Part shown: positions 8,387 through 16,524 of the stretch, piece by piece
Layout of the letters: each line of letters starts with the position of its first letter
Numbering within the stretch: the stretch's first letter is position 1
Source: Herbidospora galbida
GTDB lineage: Bacteria > Actinomycetota > Actinomycetes > Streptosporangiales > Streptosporangiaceae
NCBI RefSeq assembly: GCF_005233835.1
Contig: NZ_SZQA01000035.1
Span: 28,735-92,734 of the forward strand
Direction of reading: 5' to 3'
Length of the DNA: 64,000 nucleotides
Position numbers and translations under genes: made by a program
Notes under the pieces: generated by a model
Seen by the model: the letters and a program-made list of their open reading frames with translations, nothing else
What the model was told of the DNA's origin: nothing
Database searches by the model: none

Positions 8387-9051
8387 TGAACAGCCGCATC
8401 ACCGCCGCCACGCTCGGCTTCCTGATGCTGTCCACCCTGTCGGTGGCCTCGGCCCCGGCCGCGACGGCCGACGACATCCTCGGGGTGGGCCTCGACGTGG
8501 GGCCGGGCGTGGGCGTGTGCGTCCAGGTCGGGGTGATCCTCGACGTCGAGCTCGGGGTCGGCGTCCTCCAGCAGCCGCCGTGCGACCAGCCGCCGCCACC
8601 TCCGCCGCCCCCGCCGCCCCCGGCGGAGGAGGAACCGCCACCACCACCTCCGCCGCCGCCGGCCGAGGAGGAACCGCCGCCACCGCCGCAGGAGCCGGAG
8701 GTGGAACCTCCACCGCCGCCACCTCCACCGGCCGAGGAGGAACCTCCGCCGCCACCTCCGCCGCCACCGCCGCCTCCAGTGCAGGAGCCGACGGTGGAGC
8801 CGCCGCCGAGGGTGGAGCGCCCGGCCAGGGTCGTTCCGGTACGTCTCCCGAAGCCGGCCCCGACCGTGAAGAAGCCGTCTCCGCGTCCCAAGCCGACCCC
8901 GTCGGCGACGCCGGAACCGAGGGCTCCGAGGGTCGCGGCCGTGGCCACCCCGCCGAAGCGGGACAACCCGCTGAAGTCGGTGCTGTTCATGGTCGTGCTG
9001 TCGACCGTGATCGCCTCAGCCGCGGCGGTGGCCTTTACCCGCATCAGATAG
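8386..9051 (+). CDS. Secreted proline-rich, C-terminally anchored protein
   Basis: This 221-residue protein has a signal peptide at 1-28 (ending APAATA) and a short Val/Gly-rich segment with two cysteines (about 45 and 66). A long polyproline tract (about 70-145) follows, broken by repeated AEEE spacers and by QEPEVE/QEPTVE. A basic Pro-rich stretch and a C-terminal hydrophobic helix (about 198-216) ending RIR complete it. The layout suggests an export signal, a stiff wall-spanning stalk and a membrane anchor (inference). It is coupled to the DUF4239 gene. No family is recognised; the polyproline is coded by irregular CCG/CCA/CCT codons, so it is not a simple DNA repeat. Confidence 0.7.
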   Translation: MNSRITAATLGFLMLSTLSVASAPAATADDILGVGLDVGPGVGVCVQVGVILDVELGVGVLQQPPCDQPPPPPPPPPPPAEEEPPPPPPPPPAEEEPPPPPQEPEVEPPPPPPPPAEEEPPPPPPPPPPPPVQEPTVEPPPRVERPARVVPVRLPKPAPTVKKPSPRPKPTPSATPEPRAPRVAAVATPPKRDNPLKSVLFMVVLSTVIASAAAVAFTRIR

Positions 9052-10383
9052 CCGTCGCGGCCGAGCGCCGCGTGAGGCTCCGATCGCCAGCGTGACCAGC
9101 GCGGCGACCAGGAACGAGCCGAGCGCGGCGCTCATCCACGGCGCGGGGGTGAACCCGACGGCCTCGCGCGCCGACGTCCAGATTGCCTCCCACCAGGCGA
9201 TGTCAGGCAGCGCCCCGAGCATCCACCAGGTGGCGAACCCGAGCAGCCAGGGCACCGTCATCAGCCACCGCGACGGCGCGGTGTCGGAGGTGTCCCACCC
9301 GCGCGAACCGCCGAGCAGGAAGTAGTCGACCACCAGCACGGCGAACATCGGCACGAACACCGCCCCGATGATTCCCAGGAACGCCGAGTACGTGTCGGCG
9401 CTCACGAAGATCGCCAGCAGCGTGACCAGCACCCCGACGAGGACCGAGAGAATCCGCCGGTCGACCCTCGGCATCAGGTTCTGCAGCGACATCGTCACCG
9501 AGTACACATTCACGAACGACTGGTCGGTCTCGCGCAGCACCAGGATCCCGAAGAAGACCGCGCCGAGCGACGCGGTGACGAACGGGTCCCACACCTTGTT
9601 CGTGTCGTTCCCGACCAGCGCCAGCGCCGCGATCCCCAGCGCCAGGCAGGAGACCTGGGCGATCGTGTAGCCGCCGACAACCCCGCCGAACGCGGCCCGC
9701 GAGCTCCTTGAGAAGCGCGAGAAGTCGGCCGCCAGCGGCACCCACGACACGCTCAGCGCGATGACGTAGTCGACGGCCGGCGTGAACGCCTCCCACGATC
9801 CGGCGCCCAGCGAGGGGCCTCGGGAGATCAGCTCGTACGCGAAATAGACCATTGCGACGACCACGCCGACGGTGACGTACCGCCGCAGGATCCGGACCGC
9901 GCCCAGCGGCTTGATGGTGAGCGCCGTGGTGATCACACCGGCGATGACCACCCAGACCGCGTAGGGCACGGTGACGCCGAACTGGCCCGCGATGGCCTGG
10001 GCGCCCTGGGCGATGACCCAGAGCTCGAAGGCCCCCCAGCCCAGCATCTGGATGATGTTCAGCACGCTCGGGAGGTAGGAGAGTTTCGCCCCGAAAAGCC
10101 CTCTGAGCAGCATCATCGCCGGAGCGCCCGTCTGGGTGCCCGGGATGGCGGACAGGCCGACCATGGCCGTACCGATGAGACTGCCCACCACGGCGGCCGT
10201 CAGGGCCGCGACGAAGCTCAGCGGACGGTCGCCGAGAGGGTTGACGAGTGCGATCGCTCCTGAGAACCCGAGCAGTGACACTCCGAGGTTGGCCCACAGG
10301 GCACCCTGGTCGAGCAGGCCGAGAGTCTTCGGCGGAGCTTCGTGGAGGGTGAGGGGGGCCTCGGAATCGACGACGGCTGTCAT
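9016..10383 (-). CDS. cytX: NCS1-family permease, probable thiamine-precursor (hydroxymethylpyrimidine) transporter CytX-like
   Basis: This 455-residue protein has about twelve membrane helices and the purine-cytosine permease (NCS1) signature near the N-terminus (GLLDQGALWANLGVSL, then PLSF and PGTQTGAPAM). ATG 10383 was chosen over GTG 10386 because the riboswitch ends in GTAGGGAG 8 nt upstream. Genes of this family under TPP riboswitches are generally assigned to hydroxymethylpyrimidine uptake (CytX), which is the basis for the substrate here. Its 3' end overlaps the convergent proline-rich gene by 36 bp. Confidence 0.82.
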   Translation of the reverse strand: MTAVVDSEAPLTLHEAPPKTLGLLDQGALWANLGVSLLGFSGAIALVNPLGDRPLSFVAALTAAVVGSLIGTAMVGLSAIPGTQTGAPAMMLLRGLFGAKLSYLPSVLNIIQMLGWGAFELWVIAQGAQAIAGQFGVTVPYAVWVVIAGVITTALTIKPLGAVRILRRYVTVGVVVAMVYFAYELISRGPSLGAGSWEAFTPAVDYVIALSVSWVPLAADFSRFSRSSRAAFGGVVGGYTIAQVSCLALGIAALALVGNDTNKVWDPFVTASLGAVFFGILVLRETDQSFVNVYSVTMSLQNLMPRVDRRILSVLVGVLVTLLAIFVSADTYSAFLGIIGAVFVPMFAVLVVDYFLLGGSRGWDTSDTAPSRWLMTVPWLLGFATWWMLGALPDIAWWEAIWTSAREAVGFTPAPWMSAALGSFLVAALVTLAIGASRGARPRRLSDAGKGHRRG

Positions 10384-10390
10384 CACACAC

Positions 10391-10480
10391 GCTCCCTACG
10401 CCGGCATTACCCGGACAGGTTCATGCGGTCGGCGACGCTGGTCGCCCTCTCAGCCCGGTTACGCCCGAGCTCCCGCGGTT
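10391..10480 (-). promoter_or_regulatory. TPP (THI-box) riboswitch
   Basis: On the minus strand the leader contains GGGCTGAGAGGGC, then CCGACCGCATGAACCTGTCC and GGGTAATGCCGGCGTAGGGAG. These are the two conserved THI-box halves in correct order. The element ends at the ribosome binding site of the NCS1 permease, so it most likely controls translation, with TPP hiding the GGGAG. Confidence 0.95.
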
Positions 10481-10604
10481 CTTAGGTTGTCCGCGAACCG
10501 AGATCAGCCCAGTTCGCCCCCCACATGATGCATCACGGACCCTCCTTCGGCCAGCCCCAGGTACCCCACTTCGTCATACAACGACCGTCCGTCGACGTAC
10601 GCAG

Positions 10605-10649
10605 AAGTACAGCTACATCCGTGGTGGTAGCTGTACTTTCGAGCTGTAC
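10605..10649. promoter_or_regulatory. Inverted and direct repeats of AGCTGTAC (operator-like)
   Basis: AAGTACAGCTAC at 10605-10616 and GTAGCTGTACTT at 10627-10638 form a perfect 12-bp inverted repeat with a 10-bp spacer. A third AGCTGTAC follows at 10642-10649. The site lies about 100 bp upstream of the integrase relic, in a 10484-10757 stretch without a convincing gene. It resembles a dimeric repressor operator; the cognate regulator is not present. Confidence 0.5.
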
Positions 10650-10757
10650 GAGAGGCCCAGAGCTGCACGCTGACCAGGCAACACACTCCAGGTCGCCTGT
10701 GCTCAACGCGAATTGACCCATGTCAGACCCGCCCCCCGCCTTACAGGCGCAGCCCCG

Positions 10758-11262
10758 ACTGAGCCGATCAGTAAGAACGTCGCTGCGGCGGTGCGTCTGC
10801 CGACCGTGCGCAAGCGGCGGAACAGCGCGTGGTCGGTGGACGAAGCCCGCCACCTGCTAGAGAACGCGCGGGATGAGGACGACCCGCTGTACGCGGTCTA
10901 CGTCCTGATCCTGGCGCTTGGGCTACGTAAGGGAGAGGTCTTAGGACTCGATTGGAAGTACGTGGACCTGGACGCGGGAGAGCTGTACGTCGGCGAACGT
11001 CACCTCTCGGCAAGGCTCTGGACCCGACAAAGCTCAACGCCCAATTCGATGCCCGGATCAGGAAAGCCGGTGTGCGACGCATCACTGTCCACGGCACCAG
11101 AGGCACGTGTGCGACTCTCCTCGCAGCCCTGGACGTCCACCCTCGCGTGGCCATGCGAATCCTCCGCCACAGCAACATCAAGATGACGATGGAGGTCTAT
11201 ACCGATGCCACCGACGAAGCCACCTACGACGCATTGCGCCGACTCGGCGGTGTGTTAGATAG
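10758..11262 (+). pseudogene. Tyrosine recombinase (integrase) relic with internal deletion and frameshift
   Basis: The first frame reads from about 10758 (ISKNVAAAVRLP) through WSVDEARHLLENARD and LGLRKGEVLGLDW, which holds the first catalytic Arg, up to GELYVG near 11000. Homology then continues in another frame: KALDPTKLNAQF, TVHGTRGTCATLL (HxxR box), ILRHSNIKMTMEVY (His and catalytic Tyr) and DALRRLGGVLD. Roughly 60-80 residues between the first Arg box and the HxxR box are missing compared with full-length actinomycete integrases, as is the N-terminal core-binding domain. The gene is therefore dead and marks a lost integrative element. Confidence 0.82.
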
Positions 11263-11287
11263 CCCTCTTCAGTTCTCTTGGCTGGGG

Positions 11288-11389
11288 AGGTCAAGGAGTC
11301 GCCTCGGTGACGGCCGTCCCACTGGGCCCGACCAGTCGGGCGATGTCCTTCAGGGGTACGCCGTCCTTCTCGGCACGGAAAACCGGGGG
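11288..11389 (-). pseudogene. C-terminal fragment resembling an integrase or HTH protein
   Basis: The minus-strand frame ending at the stop near 11288 reads FRAEKDGVPLKDIARLVG followed by PSGTAVTEATP. This resembles the last helices of site-specific integrases (DGVPLxxIARLVGHSGT-type segment) or a small HTH segment. No start codon or upstream domain is present. It sits back to back with the integrase relic and next to another fragment, so it is read as debris. The parent family is uncertain. Confidence 0.4.
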
Positions 11390-11399
11390 TAGCTGTGGG

Positions 11400-11474
11400 A
11401 CCCCCACGTGGGCCAGGCCCTGCGTGAGGTCGAAAACGGACACGCGAAAGGCAAGATCGTCATTACCGCGTGAG
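11400..11474 (+). pseudogene. C-terminal remnant of a zinc-type alcohol dehydrogenase/quinone oxidoreductase
   Basis: A short plus-strand frame ends at TGA 11472-11474 and reads DPHVGQALREVENGHAKGKIVITA. The GHAKGKIVI ending is the standard C-terminus of medium-chain NAD(P)-dependent dehydrogenases. Nothing upstream in this frame continues the protein; the fragment follows directly after the other relics. Confidence 0.5.
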
Positions 11475-11489
11475 CCTATATTGAGACGT

Positions 11490-11891
11490 ATGCCGTTATG
11501 GGGAAGACGTCTGCTGGTCGCCCTGGCGATCTACGCCGCCGCGATCAGTTGTTACCTCTGGTCGCCGTACGGTGACTTCTTCGACGACGGGGTGTTGATC
11601 GTGCTGGCGCCACTCGTGCTCGGCATGATCCTCGGCGCCGCCGCGCGACTGCCGAACTGGTGGCCCGTCGGGTGGGCGGCGTTCCCCGCCGGCGCCTTCC
11701 TGCTGTTCGGCCTGTGGGGCTGGCTGGACATCCTCGGCATCGGGTTCCTCCCGGCGCCCATCATGATCGCCGTTCCGGCGGCCGGCTACGCGCTCGTGTC
11801 GTGGCTCGCCTCACCCGGGTTCGCCTGGCCGAAAGTCGGCGCGGGCGTGCTCGCCCTCGCCACGATCGTGCCGGTCTTCCTGAACGCCTAA
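11490..11891 (+). CDS. Hypothetical four-helix membrane protein
   Basis: This 133-residue protein starts at ATG 11490. It has four hydrophobic helices (about 6-24, 34-52, 59-82 and 86-108) and a last one at 112-132, with Trp-rich loops (LPNWWPVGW). No known family is recognised. It follows the decayed region directly and converges on the next gene with a 15-bp gap. Confidence 0.6.
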   Translation: MPLWGRRLLVALAIYAAAISCYLWSPYGDFFDDGVLIVLAPLVLGMILGAAARLPNWWPVGWAAFPAGAFLLFGLWGWLDILGIGFLPAPIMIAVPAAGYALVSWLASPGFAWPKVGAGVLALATIVPVFLNA

Positions 11892-11906
11892 CCGAAGATC
11901 AGCGTG

Positions 11907-12413
11907 TCAACGGCGAGTGAGCCGCCACCAGCGGGGGCGCGGTTCACGGAGGCGGGTGGCCTCCCTCTGGTGCCTGACCGACGCCTTGCGCAGGCGCTGG
12001 TCACCTGGCGACTCGTACATCTCCTGCTGGGCCTCTACCGCAAGGTCCAGCAGGGCGATGCGGTACGACGGGCGCAGGCCCCTGATCGCGCGGTGCAGGC
12101 CCTTGACATCGCCTGCCAGGAGGCAGCGGAAGTAGTTACCGGTGACCGAGTCGGGCGGGAATGCCCTGGCGGCGTCGCGGAGGCCGGAGACGTCGTTGGC
12201 GATGAAGGCCGGGATCATGGCCAGGAGCGGATCGTGGTCCGCTGGGGTGGCGATTCGCCGTTCCCTGCCCTCGGCCATGGCCTGGAGGTCGTCCGCGAAT
12301 TCGATCGCGTGGGGGTCGCCGAGCTCCTCTGCGCGGGTGCGGACGGCGGCTAGGTCGGCGGGGTCCTTGGTCTGGGTGTAGGTGAGGATCAGTGCGGAGA
12401 TCGTTGGATCCAC
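11907..12413 (-). CDS. Hypothetical helical repeat-like protein
   Basis: This 168-residue protein starts at GTG 12413. It is entirely helical in appearance, with short alternating helices such as DPADLAAVRTRAEELGDP and SGLRDAARAFPPDS that resemble degenerate TPR/HEAT-like repeats. The C-terminus is strongly basic (RPRWWRLTRR). There is no signal or membrane segment. Function is unknown. Confidence 0.6.
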   Translation of the reverse strand: MDPTISALILTYTQTKDPADLAAVRTRAEELGDPHAIEFADDLQAMAEGRERRIATPADHDPLLAMIPAFIANDVSGLRDAARAFPPDSVTGNYFRCLLAGDVKGLHRAIRGLRPSYRIALLDLAVEAQQEMYESPGDQRLRKASVRHQREATRLREPRPRWWRLTRR

Positions 12414-12549
12414 ACGGGCAATTCTTGATCAGCGGGCGCCGCTTTGGGTCGCAGTGCCGTCACGATCACCAAGGCCGCTGTGCAGCCGCTACCCGTCGCG
12501 AGTCTTCCGCTACCTGGCCGCGCTCTTGTAGGTGGTCCGCCGGCGGAGG

Positions 12550-12617
12550 CACTCCCCCTGTCCAAGCGGCTCTTCCTGGTTGCATGGCGGAAAAGCGGCT
12601 TGGACAGGGAGGGGTGT
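12550..12617. repeat. Large imperfect hairpin
   Basis: The segment from CACTCCCCCTGTCCAAGC to CTCTTCC (12550-12576) is matched in reverse complement by GGAAAAGCGGCTTGGACAGGG with GGGGTGTG (12589-12617). Arms are about 27 bp with few mismatches around a 12-bp loop. No T-tract follows on either strand. It lies in the 12414-12650 gap, where no gene is convincing. Confidence 0.5.
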
Positions 12618-12650
12618 GGAATCCCCATTGGGAGGCCGGACGGCGCGCTT

Positions 12651-12998
12651 TCACGACGAGGCCGGCGGGTTATGCCCTGACCTCTCGCTGATGTCCGTCA
12701 TTATGCGCCGGGCCACGCTGCTGGACTCCTGCGCCTCGGCACGGTGGCCACAGTCGACGGCAGTGCCGTCAGCCGTGGTCACCTCGGCGTAGATGTCCCC
12801 CTTCTCGACCCATACGGCGATGTGGCCGATCCCGTCCGGTTCCTTCTCATACACGACGATGAGGGCGCGCTCATCTCCGTCGTAGTCGTTGCGGAACCGG
12901 AAGGTCTCGCCGGGTCTCATCCAGCGGTCCTCACCCAGCGGTTCGAGCCAGCAAGCGAGCCAATCGTCGGAGCTGTTGGTCACATCAATGACAGCCAT
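12651..12998 (-). CDS. Small hypothetical beta-rich protein
   Basis: This 115-residue acidic protein has alternating strands (TFRFRNDYDGDERALIVVYEKE, then HIAVWVEKGDIYAEVTT) and many Trp/Tyr residues. It has no signal peptide. An ATG start at 12998 is clear. It lies alone in the accessory segment and no family is recognised. The following 12999-13250 gap shows no gene. Confidence 0.55.
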   Translation of the reverse strand: MAVIDVTNSSDDWLACWLEPLGEDRWMRPGETFRFRNDYDGDERALIVVYEKEPDGIGHIAVWVEKGDIYAEVTTADGTAVDCGHRAEAQESSSVARRIMTDISERSGHNPPASS

Positions 12999-13250
12999 GT
13001 CGCATATCTACCAGCACGAAGATCGCGGTGATCGGGGCCGCCCAGGAGCGCGCCATTGCGGTCAGCCACACGGCCGACCGTGCGGAGAACGCCGTTCGCA
13101 AAGAGGCAGTCGCACCACGACCCCTCCCACGACCAGCCTTGAAGGGCGGATATAAGCGGAATATAGATCGCGACGGGAGGCTCAGCCGAAACCTCCGGCG
13201 CCATCGCTGACCAGTCAGAAGATGGCAAACCCATCTCGAAGGAGATCCCG

Positions 13251-13604
13251 TTGCGCAAGGTAACCTCGGCCCTCGCCGTCGCCAGTGCTTTCGGCGTGCT
13301 GGCGCTCGCGACGCCCGCCTCCGCCCATGTGACGGTCGCCACCGTGTACGACAACCGGAACATCAAGGCCGGCTCCGCGTCGGTCAACTCCACGCACACG
13401 ACGTTCTACGCCTGCGACATGCTCGCCGACAACGTCGGCGTCTACGGCCGTATGAAGCTCTCCAACGGCCAGATCCGGGACGTCGCCGACAGCAACGGCA
13501 GCGCGGACGGCTGCGGTGTCGGCACCGCGCCCGCCGGCACGACCATCATCCAGATCGAGGCCGTCTGGCGTGGGGGCAAGACCTCCGGCTGGAAGACCAC
13601 CTGA
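13251..13604 (+). CDS. Small secreted protein
   Basis: This 117-residue protein starts at TTG 13251, chosen because AAGGAG lies 7 nt upstream. It has a signal peptide ending TPASA at about residue 25. The mature 92-residue part contains two cysteines (about 54 and 88) that could form a disulfide and ends in GGKTSGWKTT. It is likely released to the medium or wall. No family is recognised. Confidence 0.68.
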   Translation: MRKVTSALAVASAFGVLALATPASAHVTVATVYDNRNIKAGSASVNSTHTTFYACDMLADNVGVYGRMKLSNGQIRDVADSNGSADGCGVGTAPAGTTIIQIEAVWRGGKTSGWKTT

Positions 13605-13606
13605 CG

Positions 13607-14068
13607 CTAGGGCTCGCCGTGTTCGGTCACCTGACCCGGCGTCCGGGAGCGGGCCAGCGTCGTGAGCTGGGCCGTGTCCAGGCCGTCGCAGGTGAGCTCG
13701 GTCGAGGCGAGCGCGGCGCGGATGACGGGGTCGGCGGATCCGGGCACGGCCACCGTCGCAGTCTGCATGGCCGCCCAGTCGCGCAGCTCGTCGAGCTTCG
13801 GCTGCGGCAGCTGTGGTGAGTACTGGACGACCAGGGCGTTGTCCCCGACGAGCAGGTGCTCAAGGCTGCCGCCGTTGGGCACGTCCTGGTCGCCCGGGGC
13901 GTAGAACGACCGGTCGGGGTGGCGCCACTCGGTGTCGCCGGACGCGGCCAGGGACGTACGCGGCCCCGACTCGCAGGTGACCGCCCCCGGCGGAGCATCG
14001 GCTGCCGGGGTCCCGCACGCGGCGCACAGCACGAGCGCGACCGCGGCCGGGAGGAGAGAGCGGCGCAT
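13607..14068 (-). CDS. Probable exported protein, weakly DUF3105-like
   Basis: This 153-residue protein starts at ATG 14068. The N-terminal hydrophobic segment ends with LCAACGT, a near-lipobox with a non-standard Cys at -3. The mature part, with SLEHLLVGDNALVVQYSP and a terminal segment around TELTCDG, faintly resembles DUF3105 proteins, which carry a LEHG...VVIQY motif; the histidine is kept but the glycine is not. It converges with the small secreted protein 2 bp away. Confidence 0.6.
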   Translation of the reverse strand: MRRSLLPAAVALVLCAACGTPAADAPPGAVTCESGPRTSLAASGDTEWRHPDRSFYAPGDQDVPNGGSLEHLLVGDNALVVQYSPQLPQPKLDELRDWAAMQTATVAVPGSADPVIRAALASTELTCDGLDTAQLTTLARSRTPGQVTEHGEP

Positions 14069-14142
14069 CGAATCCACTTCTGATCTTGTCGCCAAGCCGG
14101 TGGCCCGGGGTACCCGGGCCACCGGCGGTGAGCCGAAACGGG

Positions 14143-16524
14143 TCAGCTGACCTGCAGGACCGCCGAGCGCGAGGTGATCACGCCGGTCGGGTCCGTCGCG
14201 CGGACGCGGTACTCGGAGCCGGACAGTTCCGGCGTCGCGGTGACCGCGATCGCGAACGAGGTCTGGCCGGGCACGTCCACGAAGTCGGCCGAGCCCGGAG
14301 CCTTGACCTGCCACTGGTAGGTGACGTTCTGGCCTTCGGCGGGGGCCGCGAAGACCGCGTCGTCACCCGGCTGGTGGGTGGCCGTCGCCGGCTCGGACAG
14401 GAAGCGCAGGATGACGGCGTCGTCGGCGAGCACCTTCATCCACTCGGCGAGTTCCTTCGCGCGCTCCCGGATCGGGGTGTTGTCGACCCCCGGCAGGTTG
14501 GCCTTGACCTCGCGACGGACGACCTTGGCCTCGTCCATGGCCTTGACGTAGTCCCTGACCAGGTAGGCGTTGTACGAGGCGTCGATCGCGCCGTTCAGCG
14601 TGGCGGCCAGGTCGGCCGAGACGGAACCGTCCGCCACACCGGCCGCGACCAGGCCGCGCATCTCGATGTGGGTGGAGCAGTTGCCCGAGGACTCGCCGGC
14701 GGCCCACTTGATGCCTTCCAGGATGTTCTTCTGGAAGATCGGGTCGGCGGTGTTCTGCCAGTTGTGCAGCAGCGCCTGGGTGAAGGACCGCCCGCCGTCG
14801 TAGTTGGCGCACCACGAGATCGGGTGGTCGGCGCCCTCGATCCGGCCCGCGCTGTTGCCGATGCCGGACACGTAGGTCGACTCGGTCAGCGTCTGCAGGA
14901 CATGCACCTTCTCGCGGGGGAGGAAACCCCGCCAGTTGTAGAGCTCGTCCGAGACCGTCATCTTCTTCTCGAAGTGACGGGTGGCCGGGTGGGTGCCGTC
15001 CTCGGTGACCAGTTCGGCCACGAGGCAGCCGCCACAGGTGTTCTGGATGCCGCCGGCGTTGCTGCCGTGGTTGTCGAACTCGCCGCCGACGAGGTTCTTG
15101 TACCAGTCCCAGTTGTGCATCGAGTCGGTGGCGCCGTGAATGGCCACGAAGCCGCCGCCGTTGCGGATGTACGTCTGCAGCGCGGCCTGCTCGTTGACGG
15201 TGGCACCGGGGGTGGTCGTCGAGGGCCGGTTGGTGACGAACACGTCGTTGCCGACGCTGGAGACGCCGACCAGGGCGTCGTACTGGGACAGGCGCTCGGC
15301 GCTCTCGAACGGGTTGCCCGCGACGGACACCTCGGGGCTGAGGTAGTCGTAGACGTCCACGTCGAAGGAGTTGGCCCGGCCGAGGTCCTGGATCATCGCC
15401 ATCGTCAGCGGGATGTGCTCGTGCCGGAAGGCGCCCGGCCGGTTGCCGAACAGCAGGACCTTGAACTTGGGCCGGTGGTTGCGCACGGCCTCGCCCGGCG
15501 CCCGGAACGGGTAGCGGTCCATGCCCTTGCCCGCGCTCACCGCGACGCCGGTGACGACGTCGGGGTGGTCGACGCCCTGCAGCTCCTCGACGAGGTAGGC
15601 GGCGTCCTTGACCAGCGAGTCCCGCATGTGGCCCGCGGGCGTCACCTTCGCGGCCAGCGCGCCGAACTTGACCAGCGCCGACTCGGCGGAGCCGCCTTCG
15701 GCCTCGGTCAGCAGCGCCAGCAGCCGGTCGCCGTTGGGCGCGGAGACCTTGCCGGCGGTCACGTAGCGCTGGACCAGCGCGCGCAGGTCCGCGATGGAGG
15801 TGGTGATCTCGAAGGTCAGCGTGTACTTGGCGGCGTTGCCGGCGGAGTCGCCGACGTTGACCGCCCAGGTGTGCTTGCCGACCGAGAGGGTGGCCAGGTC
15901 GAGCGGCATCGGGTAGGTCCAGACGCCGTCGATCCACATGTCCCGCACCGCCGCGCCGCCCGCACCGGGGGTGGGGTCGGTACGGGTCGGGGTGATGGCG
16001 GCGGGCAGCGCGCTGTGCCCGACCTTGCCGTTGGGGATGCCGGGCCAGGCCGCCACCGGCACCTTGGTGTCGATCTTCACGCTGATCGACCGCGAGGCCG
16101 AGGCGTTGCCGGCCGCGTCGACGGCGACGTACGTCACGTTGCCGTTGCGGTCACCGCTGATCACGTGAGTGGCCGTGCCCCGGGTGCCGTTCTGCACGGC
16201 CGGCACGTCGACCGTGGTGCCCGCGACGGTCACCCGGAACAGGGCGACGGCGTCGTCGTCGGTCGCCGACAGGTTGAGCGTGACGTCGTTACCGGTGAAC
16301 CAGCCGCCGGGGCCGGTGCTGGTGGAGGTCACGTAGGCGTTGTTGGCCACGCCGTTGTAGTTCAGGACGGGGTCCACCGGAGAGAGCGTGGCCACGTCGA
16401 GGACGGGCGCGGCTCCGGTCTCGGCGGCGTTGGCGACGCCGGGCGTGCCGACCAGCAAGACAGGCACTGCGAGCAGGGCAGTGGTTAACGATCGTCTGGT
16501 GGGACGTGGGCGAGAGGACGGCAT
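14143..16524 (-). CDS. Large secreted ThuA-domain protein with Ig-like modules
   Basis: This 793-residue protein starts at ATG 16524 with AGGAG at a good distance. It has a signal peptide at about 1-33 (ending GVANA) and bacterial Ig-like modules at about 60-240 with chitobiase/BIg-type phrases (TYVAVDAAGNASASRSI). A linker follows, then a ThuA domain at about 340-590 (VLLFGNRPGAFRHEHI, GGGFVAIHGATDS, HPISWCANYDGGRSF). A helical region and a C-terminal Ig-like module end it. ThuA domains are glutamine-amidotransferase-like folds linked to trehalose and other carbohydrate use; here it is extracellular and probably acts on polysaccharide (inference). A PKD/Ig C-terminus is usual for such secreted enzymes. 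Confidence 0.8.
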   Translation of the reverse strand: MPSSRPRPTRRSLTTALLAVPVLLVGTPGVANAAETGAAPVLDVATLSPVDPVLNYNGVANNAYVTSTSTGPGGWFTGNDVTLNLSATDDDAVALFRVTVAGTTVDVPAVQNGTRGTATHVISGDRNGNVTYVAVDAAGNASASRSISVKIDTKVPVAAWPGIPNGKVGHSALPAAITPTRTDPTPGAGGAAVRDMWIDGVWTYPMPLDLATLSVGKHTWAVNVGDSAGNAAKYTLTFEITTSIADLRALVQRYVTAGKVSAPNGDRLLALLTEAEGGSAESALVKFGALAAKVTPAGHMRDSLVKDAAYLVEELQGVDHPDVVTGVAVSAGKGMDRYPFRAPGEAVRNHRPKFKVLLFGNRPGAFRHEHIPLTMAMIQDLGRANSFDVDVYDYLSPEVSVAGNPFESAERLSQYDALVGVSSVGNDVFVTNRPSTTTPGATVNEQAALQTYIRNGGGFVAIHGATDSMHNWDWYKNLVGGEFDNHGSNAGGIQNTCGGCLVAELVTEDGTHPATRHFEKKMTVSDELYNWRGFLPREKVHVLQTLTESTYVSGIGNSAGRIEGADHPISWCANYDGGRSFTQALLHNWQNTADPIFQKNILEGIKWAAGESSGNCSTHIEMRGLVAAGVADGSVSADLAATLNGAIDASYNAYLVRDYVKAMDEAKVVRREVKANLPGVDNTPIRERAKELAEWMKVLADDAVILRFLSEPATATHQPGDDAVFAAPAEGQNVTYQWQVKAPGSADFVDVPGQTSFAIAVTATPELSGSEYRVRATDPTGVITSRSAVLQVS

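Noticed and set aside
8590..8800. Repeated polyproline DNA as a possible CRISPR or tandem repeat array
   Set aside because: Units are irregular, codon choice varies, and it is in frame within a secreted protein.
14086..16488. An 800-codon plus-strand frame antisense to the ThuA gene
   Set aside because: Composition is that of a shadow frame (Gly/Arg/Val/His-rich) with no motifs; the opposite strand carries a signal peptide and ThuA domain.
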